Shown here piece by piece: positions 48,801 through 59,806 of a DNA stretch of 64,000 nt. Made by a program: the position numbers and the translations under genes. Every line of letters starts with the position of its first letter. Within the stretch, counting starts at the first letter, position 1. Below the pieces are notes generated by a model. The model was not told the origin of the DNA. It worked only from the letters and a program-made list of their open reading frames with translations, and made no database searches. This stretch comes from Branchiostoma floridae (lineage: Eukaryota > Chordata > Leptocardii > Amphioxiformes > Branchiostomatidae): positions 17,158,493 through 17,222,492 of the forward strand of contig NC_049979.1 of NCBI RefSeq assembly GCF_000003815.2, in the 5' to 3' direction.

Positions 48801-51106
48801 CTCTTGCCAACTTCAGCGGAAATACAGATAGCTATTAATCCCAATCTCAAAAGAACAGATTTCATCCTCCAAGTCTCAATTGACTGTACATGTTGCCCAT
48901 TGTGTCCAATTTCATTACCTGAGTCCTCATGATGATAATAATTGCTACCAGTAACCTACACTTACGACCCAACCCACTCAACCCTCTCATTCACCTTCCA
49001 CGCACCTGCCTTTTGTTCCCTGAGTACATATACACAATGTCAGGCTTCTAGGGAAAGACACTAATGGTGGTGATTTTCAGGTTTAGTTTCCTCCTGAAAA
49101 ATGTCACAGTTCAACAGCATTCAAGTAAGACAAAATGGCCTATAGAAGGCTATAATTACACAGATGTGGACATAAGGTGTGTATTTGTCAAACCGTGCCC
49201 ATCCCACTCATTTTGGCCCATTGGGTAAGCCATATTGTTCTCGGGGTAAAGCAAACACAAAGGTGTGGAGAACTGGTTTATGTTGACAATAGTACAAATG
49301 GGTTCGTTGACCCCAAAGGTCGACTGTCTAGAAGTTGTCATTTTACGGTTGGAAGAGCTGATTGTCGAGGTAGAATAGCCCTCATGAGTCATCCCTACGA
49401 GTGTCTCCAAGCTATTCCACAGATAAACACAGCCCCTCCTTCACAAAATATGGCACATTTGTCACGACGTTATGTTCATTAGAAAATCCACCCCTACATA
49501 CATCTACATGTACATCTGTAGTGTTTAACTATTGGGGAAAACAGGATATGGAACTTTGAACTATTGGGAACTAACATACTTTAAACACACCTCAGTTAAA
49601 GCATAGACAGCTACAGGATAGATAAACATCTAAATGCTGGTATTTGATAGACATCAGAGTTCTGTCGTTTCCAAATATGTACCTAGAAATACACCACACC
49701 TTAAGATTGCTAAGACAAACAGACTATTTTTAGGAATTAGAAGTGTGATAGTCATTGTGACTGAAGTGTTTGTGTACCCTGATTCATACAAGGAGGTCAG
49801 TGGTTTCATTGCCTGTCAAGAATTGAAGGTCACTAGTAAATGATATGTGTGCTCAATTGGAGGACACCATGGACAGGCTTCTTTTACTTGCCAGATTGTA
49901 GAATGTGCAGATAAGACAAGTGTTTTTCATCTATTCCCTACTCCCTAGCAGTTTCAACCACATTGGTGTGTACTCGGGTATTTCCGTCTGTAACAATGAC
50001 ATATTTTAGCCAAGGGATTACCCAAAAAAGTTGGTCATGCTGCTGTCATCATCATATACTGCTATGAAAAGTCAACATGGTTTCATTCAGCTTAATTAGA
50101 ATCCTACTAATTCATCATTCAGTCTCAAGTACATTGTAGGGTCCATTTACAAACTAACTCAGTCCCTTCTTTCTATGTTCCACCGTCTGTCATTTTTACA
50201 ATGTCCTATATCATACCATTTTTCAAATATCTATCTCAAACTGTTCAATAGATTGGTTTTGAAGAAAGGAGCTATGCAAACTAGTCATGGTGGTGATATT
50301 TATAGTGACGTCAGAATGAATCATAGGCCACAAGGCCAAGAATTGGCATTGAGCCAAAACAGCAGGCACTGACTGCTGTATAGTGTTAGCTTTTAACTAC
50401 CCAGTGTAATGATGAAAAACTCATTTTAGAGACCATTTAGAAACATTACCAGAATGGAATTTCTGTGGGCAGAGGTTCAATGACATGGCCAGGATCAATA
50501 CTTCAGCAGAAGGCACCTCTCAACTAGAAATGCTGGTTGAAAGCAAACACATGTTCAGTGGAATGCTTATAACATTACAGGGAGGACATCATTAAGTTGA
50601 GGCTCACCCAGTTAAATTGAATGCTGGGGGTCCTACTCTTACTTTAAAAGGCCACGAAGAAGTCACCATTTCATATTTTGTTACCAGCCTGGCAATACTA
50701 AACATCACAAACAGACCTTGTGGCTCCTTGATCAGCCAGAGTAGCTTTGACTGCACAGTATACACAGAGAACAATTTCAATGTCCTTGAGAGACCTAAGC
50801 AGGCTTCCTTTCTTCACTGAAACACTAGCTGATTGCTGTACTGAGACTGAATAATGGATGACAATGTCTTGTGGTACATACCTCCAAATTTGGGTCTAAT
50901 CTTCTGCGATCAATTGTAATCAAGTCAGTGGAAGGAAAATATGTTGTATGAAATATTAATTACATGGAACTTGGTGTATCTTAAAGAGAAGGTTATTTTA
51001 TGTAATAAGGCCAAGTATTTGATTTTGAGGTAGGCAATAGGTCAGGGAAATCGATCTCTTTGAAATGCCATATTTTCAAATGCATATAAATGGTGAATAT
51101 ACATGT

Positions 51107-51147
<41 letters not shown>

Positions 51148-54100
51148 TTTTGATTCCCATGATGGGTTGAGAAGTGAAACTCAGCAGAACCAATGATTGA
51201 TGTGGATCTGACAGACAGCTATAGACACTTTGCAATCTGTGTGCAGTAGGGCATGTCAGCAAAGGTCTACATGCCTTAACACTAGCTTCTAATTCAATTA
51301 CAAAGGTTTCCCAGGTGGAGGTTAATAACATTACCTGGTAGTACTTCCCAGAAACCAAGGGATTGGATAACATACCATTAGCTTCACAGGTACATCACCT
51401 TACTTTTGGGGTGGGAATGGTAGGTGTATAACACCAGAAACACTACCTTCCATTTTTTTAATGTAATGTTTGCTCTTACCAATATGATTTTCTCAGAAAG
51501 ATGTCTCAAGGGCTTAAGTTACCATTCAAATACATTTTGCACTTATTGGAGGGAGATTAGCACCTGATGCAGGGGTTAATACCACCCTCTGGGGATTTTG
51601 GTCTTGTCTGTGTTATCCAAATGGCTATCTCCAAAAGGGTCACTTGGTATACTCAGAAAAGCACTGTTTGATTGTTAAGCATGGCAGGTGACAGGTAAAA
51701 TATGTGAAGTGGTGTGAATAGTGATAAGGCTGTGGGTGAGGCAATGAGAAATGGCCTGGGGTCCTAAAGCTGCCAGGCACTGTCTAGATTATAGTAGATA
51801 CCATCTTAACTTGTCAAACCCCTTCCTGCTCATCTGTATAAGCCACAAAGATAAGACTAGTGCAGATAAGTATGTGTGCTGTTGGACAACATTTTATAAA
51901 TTCTTAATAGCATACCATAGTTTTTTTATCATGTCAATAATATTTGCAAGTCATAAACACAAGTATGGTGTACTCATTTGGAGTAAATATTTGTATTTTA
52001 TAACTGCCAAATATGGGTGTACCTATAGGATAGCAATTACTTGGTATATGTTGAAACATTACTGTTAATCATTCTATGTACTGAAGTGTTTTACTTTTCA
52101 TGCATTGACAGCAAGGAAGCCTTTGAATCAATAATTTTCTACAGATCTTAGTGAAACAGATTGGCCTCTCAAAGTACAGTACATGTATATTGGCAGCATT
52201 TTATAGTTCTGTATTCATGTCTGCATTCTGACATATTTGTCTCTGTGTTGCCACAGAGGAGCCAATCCTGTGCTACCAGAGAAACTGCTTCCTGTCAGTG
52301 AAAGAGGAAAAGAGGGTAAGCCTTTGCCATGATTTCTTCTTGTAGGACATGTTGCATATTTTGATTGTGGACCAAACCAGGATACCATAATAGATCAATA
52401 CTTAACGCAATAACGGCCTTGAGTTTTAGAATTGGAAACCCTGACTATTAAGTATCTTCACATTTTGAGTGACTTTCAAAGGTTTAAAAAGCACCCTGTC
52501 TACAGTATTGAAACTGATTCCCTACGAACTGTAAAAACATAGACATTAAATGAAAGTTTTGCATGCTTTTATTATACAAGTTTTACAAGTTCAACTGACT
52601 TACTGGGAGTTCCATTTCACCCATGTTGTGTAGATAACAGATACTGCCATCCTCCATCGCTTGTTTGATGAGGCAAAGTACAACATTCTGGAGGGACGCT
52701 ACCCTGTACCAGAGAACGACGTCTACTATTTTGGAGCTCTCCTGTCCTTTATTGAACATGGCAAGTTTGACCCAAACATCCATCAACCAGGTTTCTTCAA
52801 GTGAGTCATTTTCATCACAGCTTATTTTTAGTTTAAGTTGGATGATCTGGTTAAGTCAAATGGGTGAAGTCTTCATTTTTTAAATATTAATATGGGTATT
52901 GTGTCCCTTCCTTACATACGCACTCAAAACTCAACTGTAATATTTGTTGACTTCCTCTTGCAGGGACAAGATATCAGACTTCCTTCCTGGCCACATGTGT
53001 AAGAACCGCTGGTCCTTCCCTGGACGTTCCCCACGCGCCATGAACGAGCAGAAGCTTCTGGAGAGGTATCAGCATGTGTCTGAGGCCACGCACATCACCG
53101 ACCACAAGGTGGAGTTCCTGAAGAAGTGCTGGGAGCTGCCCTACTATGGCAGCGTGTTCTTTAAGGGACAGATCGAGCGCCCCTGTAACAGCATGATCAT
53201 GAGGGAGATGCCAGACAGACCCGTCCATGTAGCTGTTAACAGGGAGATGGTGCACATTGTGGACTTGGAGAAGAAGGTATGTTATTCTTAAGGGTGCTCA
53301 GCATGGCTTGAACAATAACAGCCATGTCTTATGGGTGTTGACCATTCAAACTTCTTACCACCTGTAGTTAATAGGATTTTTCATCAATCAGTGACTGTAT
53401 TAAAGGTAAGTACACGTACCTCCAAATTTTCGATGGCTATCAGTCCATCTTGATCACGGAGTGACCCAGTTCTCGCGAGAGTTGGGAGAACTAGGTCAAG
53501 ACTTGCGTGGATCTTCCGCCCCTCACCCCGCCTCCTTGCGGAGTAGAGGTAAGTAGGACTTGGGCAGCTCCCAGCCATCGTTGCGGTTTAGTTTCGCACC
53601 TTCCAGCTGGATGTGAACCGCTTCTTTGACCTTTCTGTGGGCTTTTCGTGGTTCTTGATCGATAATCTCGACGTTGTCTATGATAGGCTTGGTGGTAACG
53701 ATGTGGCGCGACTTGTGGATACTGCACCCCACCGGCCGAAGTTCTGGGGAAGGTACGTTGATGACACCGGAGTGGTTAATCAGCAGGAACATGAACAAGA
53801 ACTGTTTGAACATATCAATAAACAACATGACAGCATAAAATTCACCATCGAGAGGGAAAAAGACTGCCGCCTCCCTATGCTGGATGTGATGATGATCAGG
53901 AAACCAGACAACTCCATCATCACCGACGTGTTCCGCAAAGAGACACACACTGACCACTATTTGCAATGGTCTTCCAATCACCCGGTACAACAGAAGCTTG
54001 GTATAGTGAGGACTCTCATGCACAGAGCAAACACCCTAATTGAAGACCACTCCTTGAGAGAAGCAGAGAAGGAAAAGGTGAGGGTTGCACTCCGGCATTG

Positions 54101-56510
54101 TGGCTACCCGGAATGGGCCCTCAAGGAGGGGGACAATACTTCCAAGAAACAAGCCCACAAGGACAGTCACACCAGGGATAAGGAACAACGACCCGCAAGT
54201 TACGCTGTACTCCCGTACATGAAAGGTGTAACTGAGAGACTCAAACGTGCCTTTGCCAAACACAACGTGAGCCTATTCTCGAAACCAGGGTACACCTTAC
54301 GCAATGCCCTTGTCCGACCGAAAGACCCACTGTTACCTAGTGAAAAGTGTGGTGTGATTTACAAAATAGCGTGTGAACAGTGTGGGGATGTGTACGTAGG
54401 AGAAACAGAAAGATCACTAGGTGAACGGATCGCTGAACACCAAAAATCCATTGACAACAAGGACTGCAAATCCGCATTGAGCCAACATCTGCTCAAGTCG
54501 CGCCACATCGTTACCACCAAGCCTATCATAGACAACGTCGAGATTATCGATCAAGAACCACGAAAAGCCCACAGAAAGGTCAAAGAAGCGGTTCACATCC
54601 AGCTGGAAGGTGCGAAACTAAACCGCAACGATGGCTGGGAGCTGCCCAAGTCCTACTTACCTCTACTCCGCAAGGAGGCGGGGTGAGGGGCGGAAGATCC
54701 ACGCAAGTCTTGACCTAGTTCTCCCAACTCTCGCGAGAACTGGGTCACTCCGTGATCAAGATGGACTGATAGCCATCGAAAATTTGGAGGTACGTGTACT
54801 TACCTTTAATACAGTCACTGATTGATGAAAAATCCTATTAACTGTGAACATACGTGACTAATGAATCTCTTCAACGTTACCACCTGTAGTTTTGTCCTAT
54901 AATGGAAATCTCTTGACTACCTGTGGTTGTCATGAACCATACATCTTATCTGAATCTGAGTTACTGTAACTTCAAAAAGTATATCAGTACCTTCTTTGTA
55001 CACTACCTTATATGTAAAATTTTGTTTGTATGTTTTATTGATTGTTATACCTTCATCTCCATATCAAGGCCATTCTGCTGGGCCTTGCGTACGATGAGCT
55101 GTCGTGGGAGTACACAGAGCCATCGGTGGACCGGCCTAATGGCTTCCCCTGTCTGTGGCTGGAGTTTGATGCTGAAGAAGACAGCAAGAAGGTCAACAAA
55201 CTCCTGCAGATCTTCTCCAAACAGGTAAATGGTGTAAAATGTTACTGTATATCTTTAAATAATTTGAACTGCAAGCATATTGTATTGTCATCATTCAACT
55301 GGTCACCAATTCTCAAATTTTTGTAATTTCTACATTTATTTTTCACTCAAATCTAATCTAAATCTACTTTCTGCATGACAAAAAGTTTAGGCATTATTCT
55401 GGACAAAAAGTCATGAGTAGGTACTGTAGGTGTGCCCATCTCAAGATACAGATTCTGAAACGTCTTTTCTTTCTTTCTGCAGGCTGTAATGATGGATGCC
55501 ATGATAGATGTTTGTGTGGAGGATCTCAACAGGCGAGACATCAACACCTCAGGGTGAGCTGCTAGTATCATGTGCGCTTTGTAAACATACAAGACAGTGA
55601 CATGACAGTTGACAAGACAACAAGACTGTAATTTGATGATATGAGTGTGTCTTTCACTGTTGCCAGAAGTTCCATATTCAAATTGTCATTTCCTAATGAT
55701 GGTACATGTTCTGTGCAGTCATGTGACTAATATACTTAACTTGAAAGTTCATCTGTGTTGGTATAAGTCATTCTTGAAATAGTTGAACTGTAATTTCCAA
55801 CACCAAAATTGGACTCACCCAAATTTTCGACTGTACAGCATCAGTCTTTGTCAAGGAATGAACAATCCACTGCTGTTGTGACGTCACGTTATGTAGATAG
55901 AACACGTGACTCAGTAAGCAGTGGATTATAGGTTGCAGGAGTCTATGGCACCCACCGTCTCTGTTCAGGGATGGTTGTAGAGCCCGGATGTAGATTGCTT
56001 CTTTAATCCTTCTTTAATCCTTCTTTAATTCCTTGACAAAGACTGATGCTGTACAGTCGAAAATTTGGGTGAGTCCAATTTTGGTGTTGGAAATTACAGT
56101 TCAACTATTTCAAGAATGACTAATATACTTGTGTTATCGTTGTTCTTGTTGCATTTAGAGCTCTACCCTCCCAGTTGATGAGCCGACAGGTCAGTGTGAA
56201 GCCATCCCTGACCAACAGATTTGACCGTCTCAGCCTCTCTACATTCAATGATGAAGGTAACTTTTACTACATTCCCTTTCCCTCAATATAATCTGTGTGA
56301 CATGTTTGTGATTTACCATGTTCATATACAGCAACATTTACTTTGTTTTGCATGAAAAGATGTTCAACAGTAATATCCTTGTGCTCCACAGGGGAAAGGA
56401 TCTCCAGCTCAGCTGCTGTGAAGAGACAGTTCTCTCTCAGTAACCCCTTCAGACGACCGTCCAAGTACCACCACCCCAGCAGAGACATGCCCCACATTGT
56501 CCGTCACTAG
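42808..56510 (+). CDS. FRMD8: FERM domain-containing protein 8
   Basis: FERM-domain adaptor. The vertebrate protein (iTAP) binds iRhoms and stabilises the iRhom/ADAM17 sheddase at the cell surface. Ten coding exons: 42808-42988, 43231-43398, 47069-47170, 52257-52315, 52634-52800, 52964-53276, 55069-55224, 55483-55553, 56159-56256, 56392-56510. They give 477 residues (human 464). Residues 1-60 are polar and disordered. The FERM part starts with LELCVYSMDKCGLQF. Family-specific segments are VFCLWLTSPLLQLQLKPHHK, KFTGAKQEDIEKEEPILCYQ, LHRLFDEAKYNIL, SDFLPGHMCK, CWELPYYGSVFFKGQIERP and AILLGLAYDELSWE. The C-terminus is Ser/Arg-rich (RRPSKYHHPS). The long introns carry a 1.2-kb inverted-repeat element (intron 2) and two Penelope-like insertions (introns 6 and 8). 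Confidence 0.94.
45401..46602. mobile_element. Non-autonomous TIR element with satellite core
   Basis: The 1202-bp element has terminal inverted repeats gagggtctgcatg (45401-45413 and inverted at 46590-46602) and a flanking direct repeat agtgaa(g) (45395-45401 and 46603-46609). Inside the left end are about four copies of a 33-bp unit containing acgctttacgctaaattc. Inside the right end are several copies of a related tacg.(a/t)ttacg(t)gaaat unit. Between them are about five diverged 160-190 bp units starting gaaattttgaaatc. No transposase is present. It lies in FRMD8 intron 2. A 6-8 bp duplication would fit hAT-type or similar transposition, but the superfamily is not settled. Confidence 0.75.
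48378..48510. mobile_element. Small foldback MITE
   Basis: Ends read gcctgggtacc ... ggtacccaggc and the whole 133 bp folds back on itself (ttccttacact / agtgtaagga inside), with mismatches. The flanking direct repeat tttttag occurs at 48371-48377 and 48511-48517. It lies in the long FRMD8 intron 3. Confidence 0.65.
51107..51142. repeat. (TA)n microsatellite
   Basis: Nearly uninterrupted TA dinucleotide run in FRMD8 intron 3. The rest of this intron (47171-52256) otherwise shows only the small MITE at 48378-48510. Confidence 0.9.
53366..54876 (+). mobile_element. Penelope-like element, 5'-truncated, with 350-bp inverted repeats
   Basis: The insertion lies in FRMD8 intron 6. The right end of the element (54494-54843) is repeated in inverted orientation at the left (53366-53715). 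The arms appear identical over 350 bp and encode the same peptide on opposite strands. A 33-bp unique tail (54844-54876) follows the right arm. A 15-bp duplication, ttaccacctgtagtt, flanks the insertion (53355-53369 and 54877-54891). Four bases (agtt) are shared by target site and left arm. Intact arms, exact duplication and an open frame suggest a recent insertion. PLEs commonly show 5' truncation and inverted terminal copies. Confidence 0.92.
53715..54686 (+). CDS. PLE reverse transcriptase C-terminal part plus GIY-YIG domain (fragment)
   Basis: About 323 residues remain of the PLE polyprotein. It starts just before RT motif C (GRYVDD), so RT fingers and motifs A and B are missing. Next come the thumb-like region with LPMLDVMMIR and THTDHYLQWSSNHP, a KRAFAKHNV/LRNALVRPKDP linker, and a GIY-YIG-type nuclease region (CGVIYKI...YVGETERSLGERIAEH). 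It ends KLNRNDGWELPKSYLPLL. The open frame extends upstream to 53613, but that part is antisense sequence of the left inverted repeat and not native protein. It is presumably inactive because half of the RT is absent. It inserts in the sense direction of FRMD8. Confidence 0.88.
   Translation: MDTAPHRPKFWGRYVDDTGVVNQQEHEQELFEHINKQHDSIKFTIEREKDCRLPMLDVMMIRKPDNSIITDVFRKETHTDHYLQWSSNHPVQQKLGIVRTLMHRANTLIEDHSLREAEKEKVRVALRHCGYPEWALKEGDNTSKKQAHKDSHTRDKEQRPASYAVLPYMKGVTERLKRAFAKHNVSLFSKPGYTLRNALVRPKDPLLPSEKCGVIYKIACEQCGDVYVGETERSLGERIAEHQKSIDNKDCKSALSQHLLKSRHIVTTKPIIDNVEIIDQEPRKAHRKVKEAVHIQLEGAKLNRNDGWELPKSYLPLLRKEAG
55738..56121 (-). mobile_element. Minimal Penelope-like element copy with 94-bp inverted repeats
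   Basis: Perfect 94-bp inverted arms (55766-55859 and 56028-56121) surround 168 bp that encode, on the minus strand, EAIYIR..QPSLNRDGG. This is the conserved C-terminal end of PLE GIY-YIG proteins. A 28-bp unique tail (55738-55765) lies outside the left arm and resembles, inverted, the 33-bp tail of the larger PLE. A 14-bp duplication, tgactaatatactt, flanks it (55724-55737 and 56117-56130), overlapping the right arm by five bases. The organisation is the same as the PLE in intron 6, on the opposite strand and from another subfamily. It lies in FRMD8 intron 8. Confidence 0.88.
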
Positions 56511-58398
56511 AACGCCTCTCTACCGGCATTGCGTCCCAGTAGTCACTGTTGTGTACTTTCAGTTGTTGATGTTGCTTCAAGGCTGAGAGTCAAGTAAACA
56601 GCCACAGAGCTGCTGTCAGAAAGCCTGTTGAGGCATGGCTGATCTTGAATCAGCTCTAGAGAATGAGGAGAAAGTGTGGACATCTCATGAGAATGTCCCA
56701 CTATCTAACGACAGATATATGAGTTTCTTAGCCAATGGTGGTGAAGTCTACTGATTCACAGCACTATCAGTGTAAGAACACCAGGCAAATGGCTCATGTT
56801 TCTTTTCTCTATCTTCATTTCAATTCATAGCACTGTGAAATGATGACTTAAGAATAAGTGTAACAGTGAAATATTTGATGTCATACACAGAGAATAGCAT
56901 GGAAAGTGCAGCTGAGACTACAGTCATTTATTTGGAAAGTAGTAAGTAGCTGATAGTGAAGAGTTACCCTAATGTTTAGTGTTACACAAAGTAGGTGATC
57001 AAGATAAAATGCTTGAATTAAAAGAAAATTAGGACAACAAAAATTTGAGGACTTAATGAAAATAATAACCAGTAATCATTAATCAAGATCATGAAATTGT
57101 ACATAAAATATTAAATTTGATGTAAATATTGAAAGAGGGTTGGCAAACAGGAACTTGTACTTTTGGGTGTAAAATGTACAGAATGGACAATATATGTCAT
57201 ACATGCTGAGGTGAGATGTACAAAATGAATGTTTGTAGTAGTAAAGATTGGGCTGAGCAGCCAGTGGATAGTGCTGTTGGTTTTTGACTAAGAAAGGTAT
57301 AAGTACTTAAAGTGTGGTTGTTATTGAGGTCTGACTTTAATCAGAAAGGCTGGTCAATATAGATATGAAGCCTCTACACAAAGCTTCTACATATACATGT
57401 ACATTAATCAACGATTTATTGGTGCCATTATTACCTTGCTAATATCAGAGTCTCAGAGATTTAAGTCTGGTGCACTCGCTGTAAGGTAAATCAATGCCTG
57501 TGTGCTTTTCTTCATAAATTTTTGCTTTTATTTCTTTTGATATATGATATCCATTTTATGTGTACAAGAACATTGTCTTCTTGGAAAGTAAGTAAGAAGG
57601 GCTTTCCAACTGTATAGCTAAGTGTTGATAAATGCAGTGTATAGATATTATGTATAGCTACGTGTAGTAAGCATCTACGTGTGTGTGCGTATCGAATTAT
57701 CACTGCCATTATTTTCTTGTTGCAACAAAAATTTTACATCTTTACTTTGTATTTTTTACAGTCAGCAAACTCCCCTAAATACTTTTACTTTTTTGCCCTA
57801 TGAGCCTGTTTATAAATTATTAATGGGCTGTTTTGTGATGGTTTTAAACACTGTCGGAAGTCTCGGTACACTGCCACTGTCCAGAAGCTACAAGTTGTTG
57901 TCCCCCATTGCCTTGTTACTTGTATACTTTACTTTAAATTGGTTATGAGTAGAGACAATGGATTGACTTAAAAAGTCTAGATAGTAAGTATGATACTCTA
58001 CATGAACTAACATCATTCTGCCAACAGTATCATTGATCAGAATTGGTATATGTAACTGTAGTCTACATGTATCAAAGTTTTATTTTTATTGGTGGAAGGA
58101 GAGGACATAAGAACTAATATGAATGTTACAGGCAATGTTATGAATAAGACAGAAACAGAAAGGCCAAAATATGGTATCTCAAAGTTTGTAACATTACATT
58201 GTAATGACCATGCATGAACGTGTCATAATGCTTTCACTTTCAGAGTGCAAAGGCAGATGTTACAAATTGATTACTCTACAGTGCTATAAGCAATAACAGT
58301 TGTATATAGTATCAGCCTGTACAAAATGTATCGTCGTTGACTTGTTAGCGATTTGAATACATCAATCCATGCATCTATACAAAATGTATTGCATAGTA
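56511..58398 (+). other. FRMD8 3' UTR and flank
   Basis: A/T-rich sequence after the FRMD8 stop, without introns or gene-like frames. A plus-strand AATAAA lies at 58399-58404, consistent with a long 3' UTR. Open frames inside (for example 57679-57948) show no domain features. Confidence 0.45.
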
Positions 58399-58404
58399 AA
58401 TAAA
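58399..58404 (+). terminator. Candidate poly(A) signal, FRMD8
   Basis: AATAAA in a T/A-rich context about 1.9 kb after the FRMD8 stop. Earlier signals may be used. On the opposite strand, AATAAA at 58653-58658 could serve MAD2L1BP, so the two transcripts converge here. Confidence 0.4.
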
Positions 58405-58652
58405 AATATTCAGGCATGATTTGTTTCTGTTGGCATTTTTCTATCAATTTCTGTATGATTTTCTATCTTTCCATAAAATATTTTAGCCGTTCTGCACTGA
58501 TGAATTGTAATAGGAATCATACAACTTACTAAAAAACACCGTCTCAAAGGTATGGTTGAAATAGATCAATACATATGCATACTATCTTACTTCTTCCAAG
58601 TCTACAAGGACATTTAAGCAAGAAGGGAGACTTGATTTTTATCAAAGTCTGG

Positions 58653-59806
58653 TTTATTCCATGATAATCATAGCAGTAGTTTTGTAGTACATTGTGTATA
58701 CACATAGGTGTACATGTAATACAGGTGATATGTAGGCGTGTGGTACACACGTCATTCAGGGCTTTGCACAACCATCAGCAATATGTAGCAGCATCAGCAC
58801 ATCAACAGCGAAGAACATTGCAAAAACTCACAAATACACACTGAACATACACTGATTATCCTGAGTATTGTACTCTGTGATTTGGGATTATAATCATACA
58901 TGGCATAAAATGGTAATGAAGCTATAGTTTATATTCAAGCATAAAAATGAATATAGCAGACTGCTACATAACTATCAAAGAAAGCAAAAGCATGAGCATC
59001 AATGTTTCCATTGCTCAAAGATTCTCTTGTTACGAATTCAACCTGGTACATATCAGACAAATTACAACAGCTGAATTACAATTGAAAGTTAGGAAATCCA
59101 ACAGAAAAAAATTTACATGTTCAGTAGTTACATTATCATCCACCTCTTATAAACAGGCCTAATTTCAAGTAAATTAGAATAATGCTAACTAATTAGTAAC
59201 TCATGTATAGTTTTAGGTACAGCGAAATATCGGCAAGCTTCAGACAAATAATGCAATAGATTTATGTTCAAGCAAATGCCAAAAATGTAGCCTGCCAAAA
59301 AAAAATTCCTTATAAATCAACAAGAGACTTGCAATGAAATGCCCAAGATAGATGAACTTAAGCATCAAGTACAGTTGTTAGTCTGCTAACATTTAACAAG
59401 ATATTCTGTAATATCAAAAAGCACTTGAATGCATAGAACACACATTGGATTATGCAACAAATATACAGTACTGTTGATACAGTAGAAATGTGTCTGCTAC
59501 ATGTGTTACACGGCTCACTTGAATTAAATTTATCAAGCAAGATATAACTACATTTTAGAAAAAAAACAATGTCATTGTGCATATTATAAAATAAAGTGAA
59601 GGAAAAATTACAATAGAGGCTGTTGTGTTGTAAGATGATCAAAATAACATAAATTGTAGCCAATTCATTTCACCACATTGAAAAAAAAGCAATAAGACAA
59701 TACAGTACAAAACCTAGCTAGAAAGCCACTCAAACTCACAAAGGTTTTTTTTTCTGTCACTGGTATTCTACATGATATTGCAATTTTCCAGCCTCTTTAA
59801 TCCATT
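58653..59806 (-). other. MAD2L1BP 3' UTR candidate
   Basis: Minus-strand sequence downstream of the MAD2L1BP stop up to a minus-strand AATAAA (tttatt on the plus strand at 58653-58658). A/T-rich, with no other gene or repeat boundary recognised. Confidence 0.4.

Noticed and set aside
53384-53727. Minus-strand frames at the left of the PLE, considered as a separate gene
   Set aside because: They are the inverted copy of the element's own 3' coding end and UTR.
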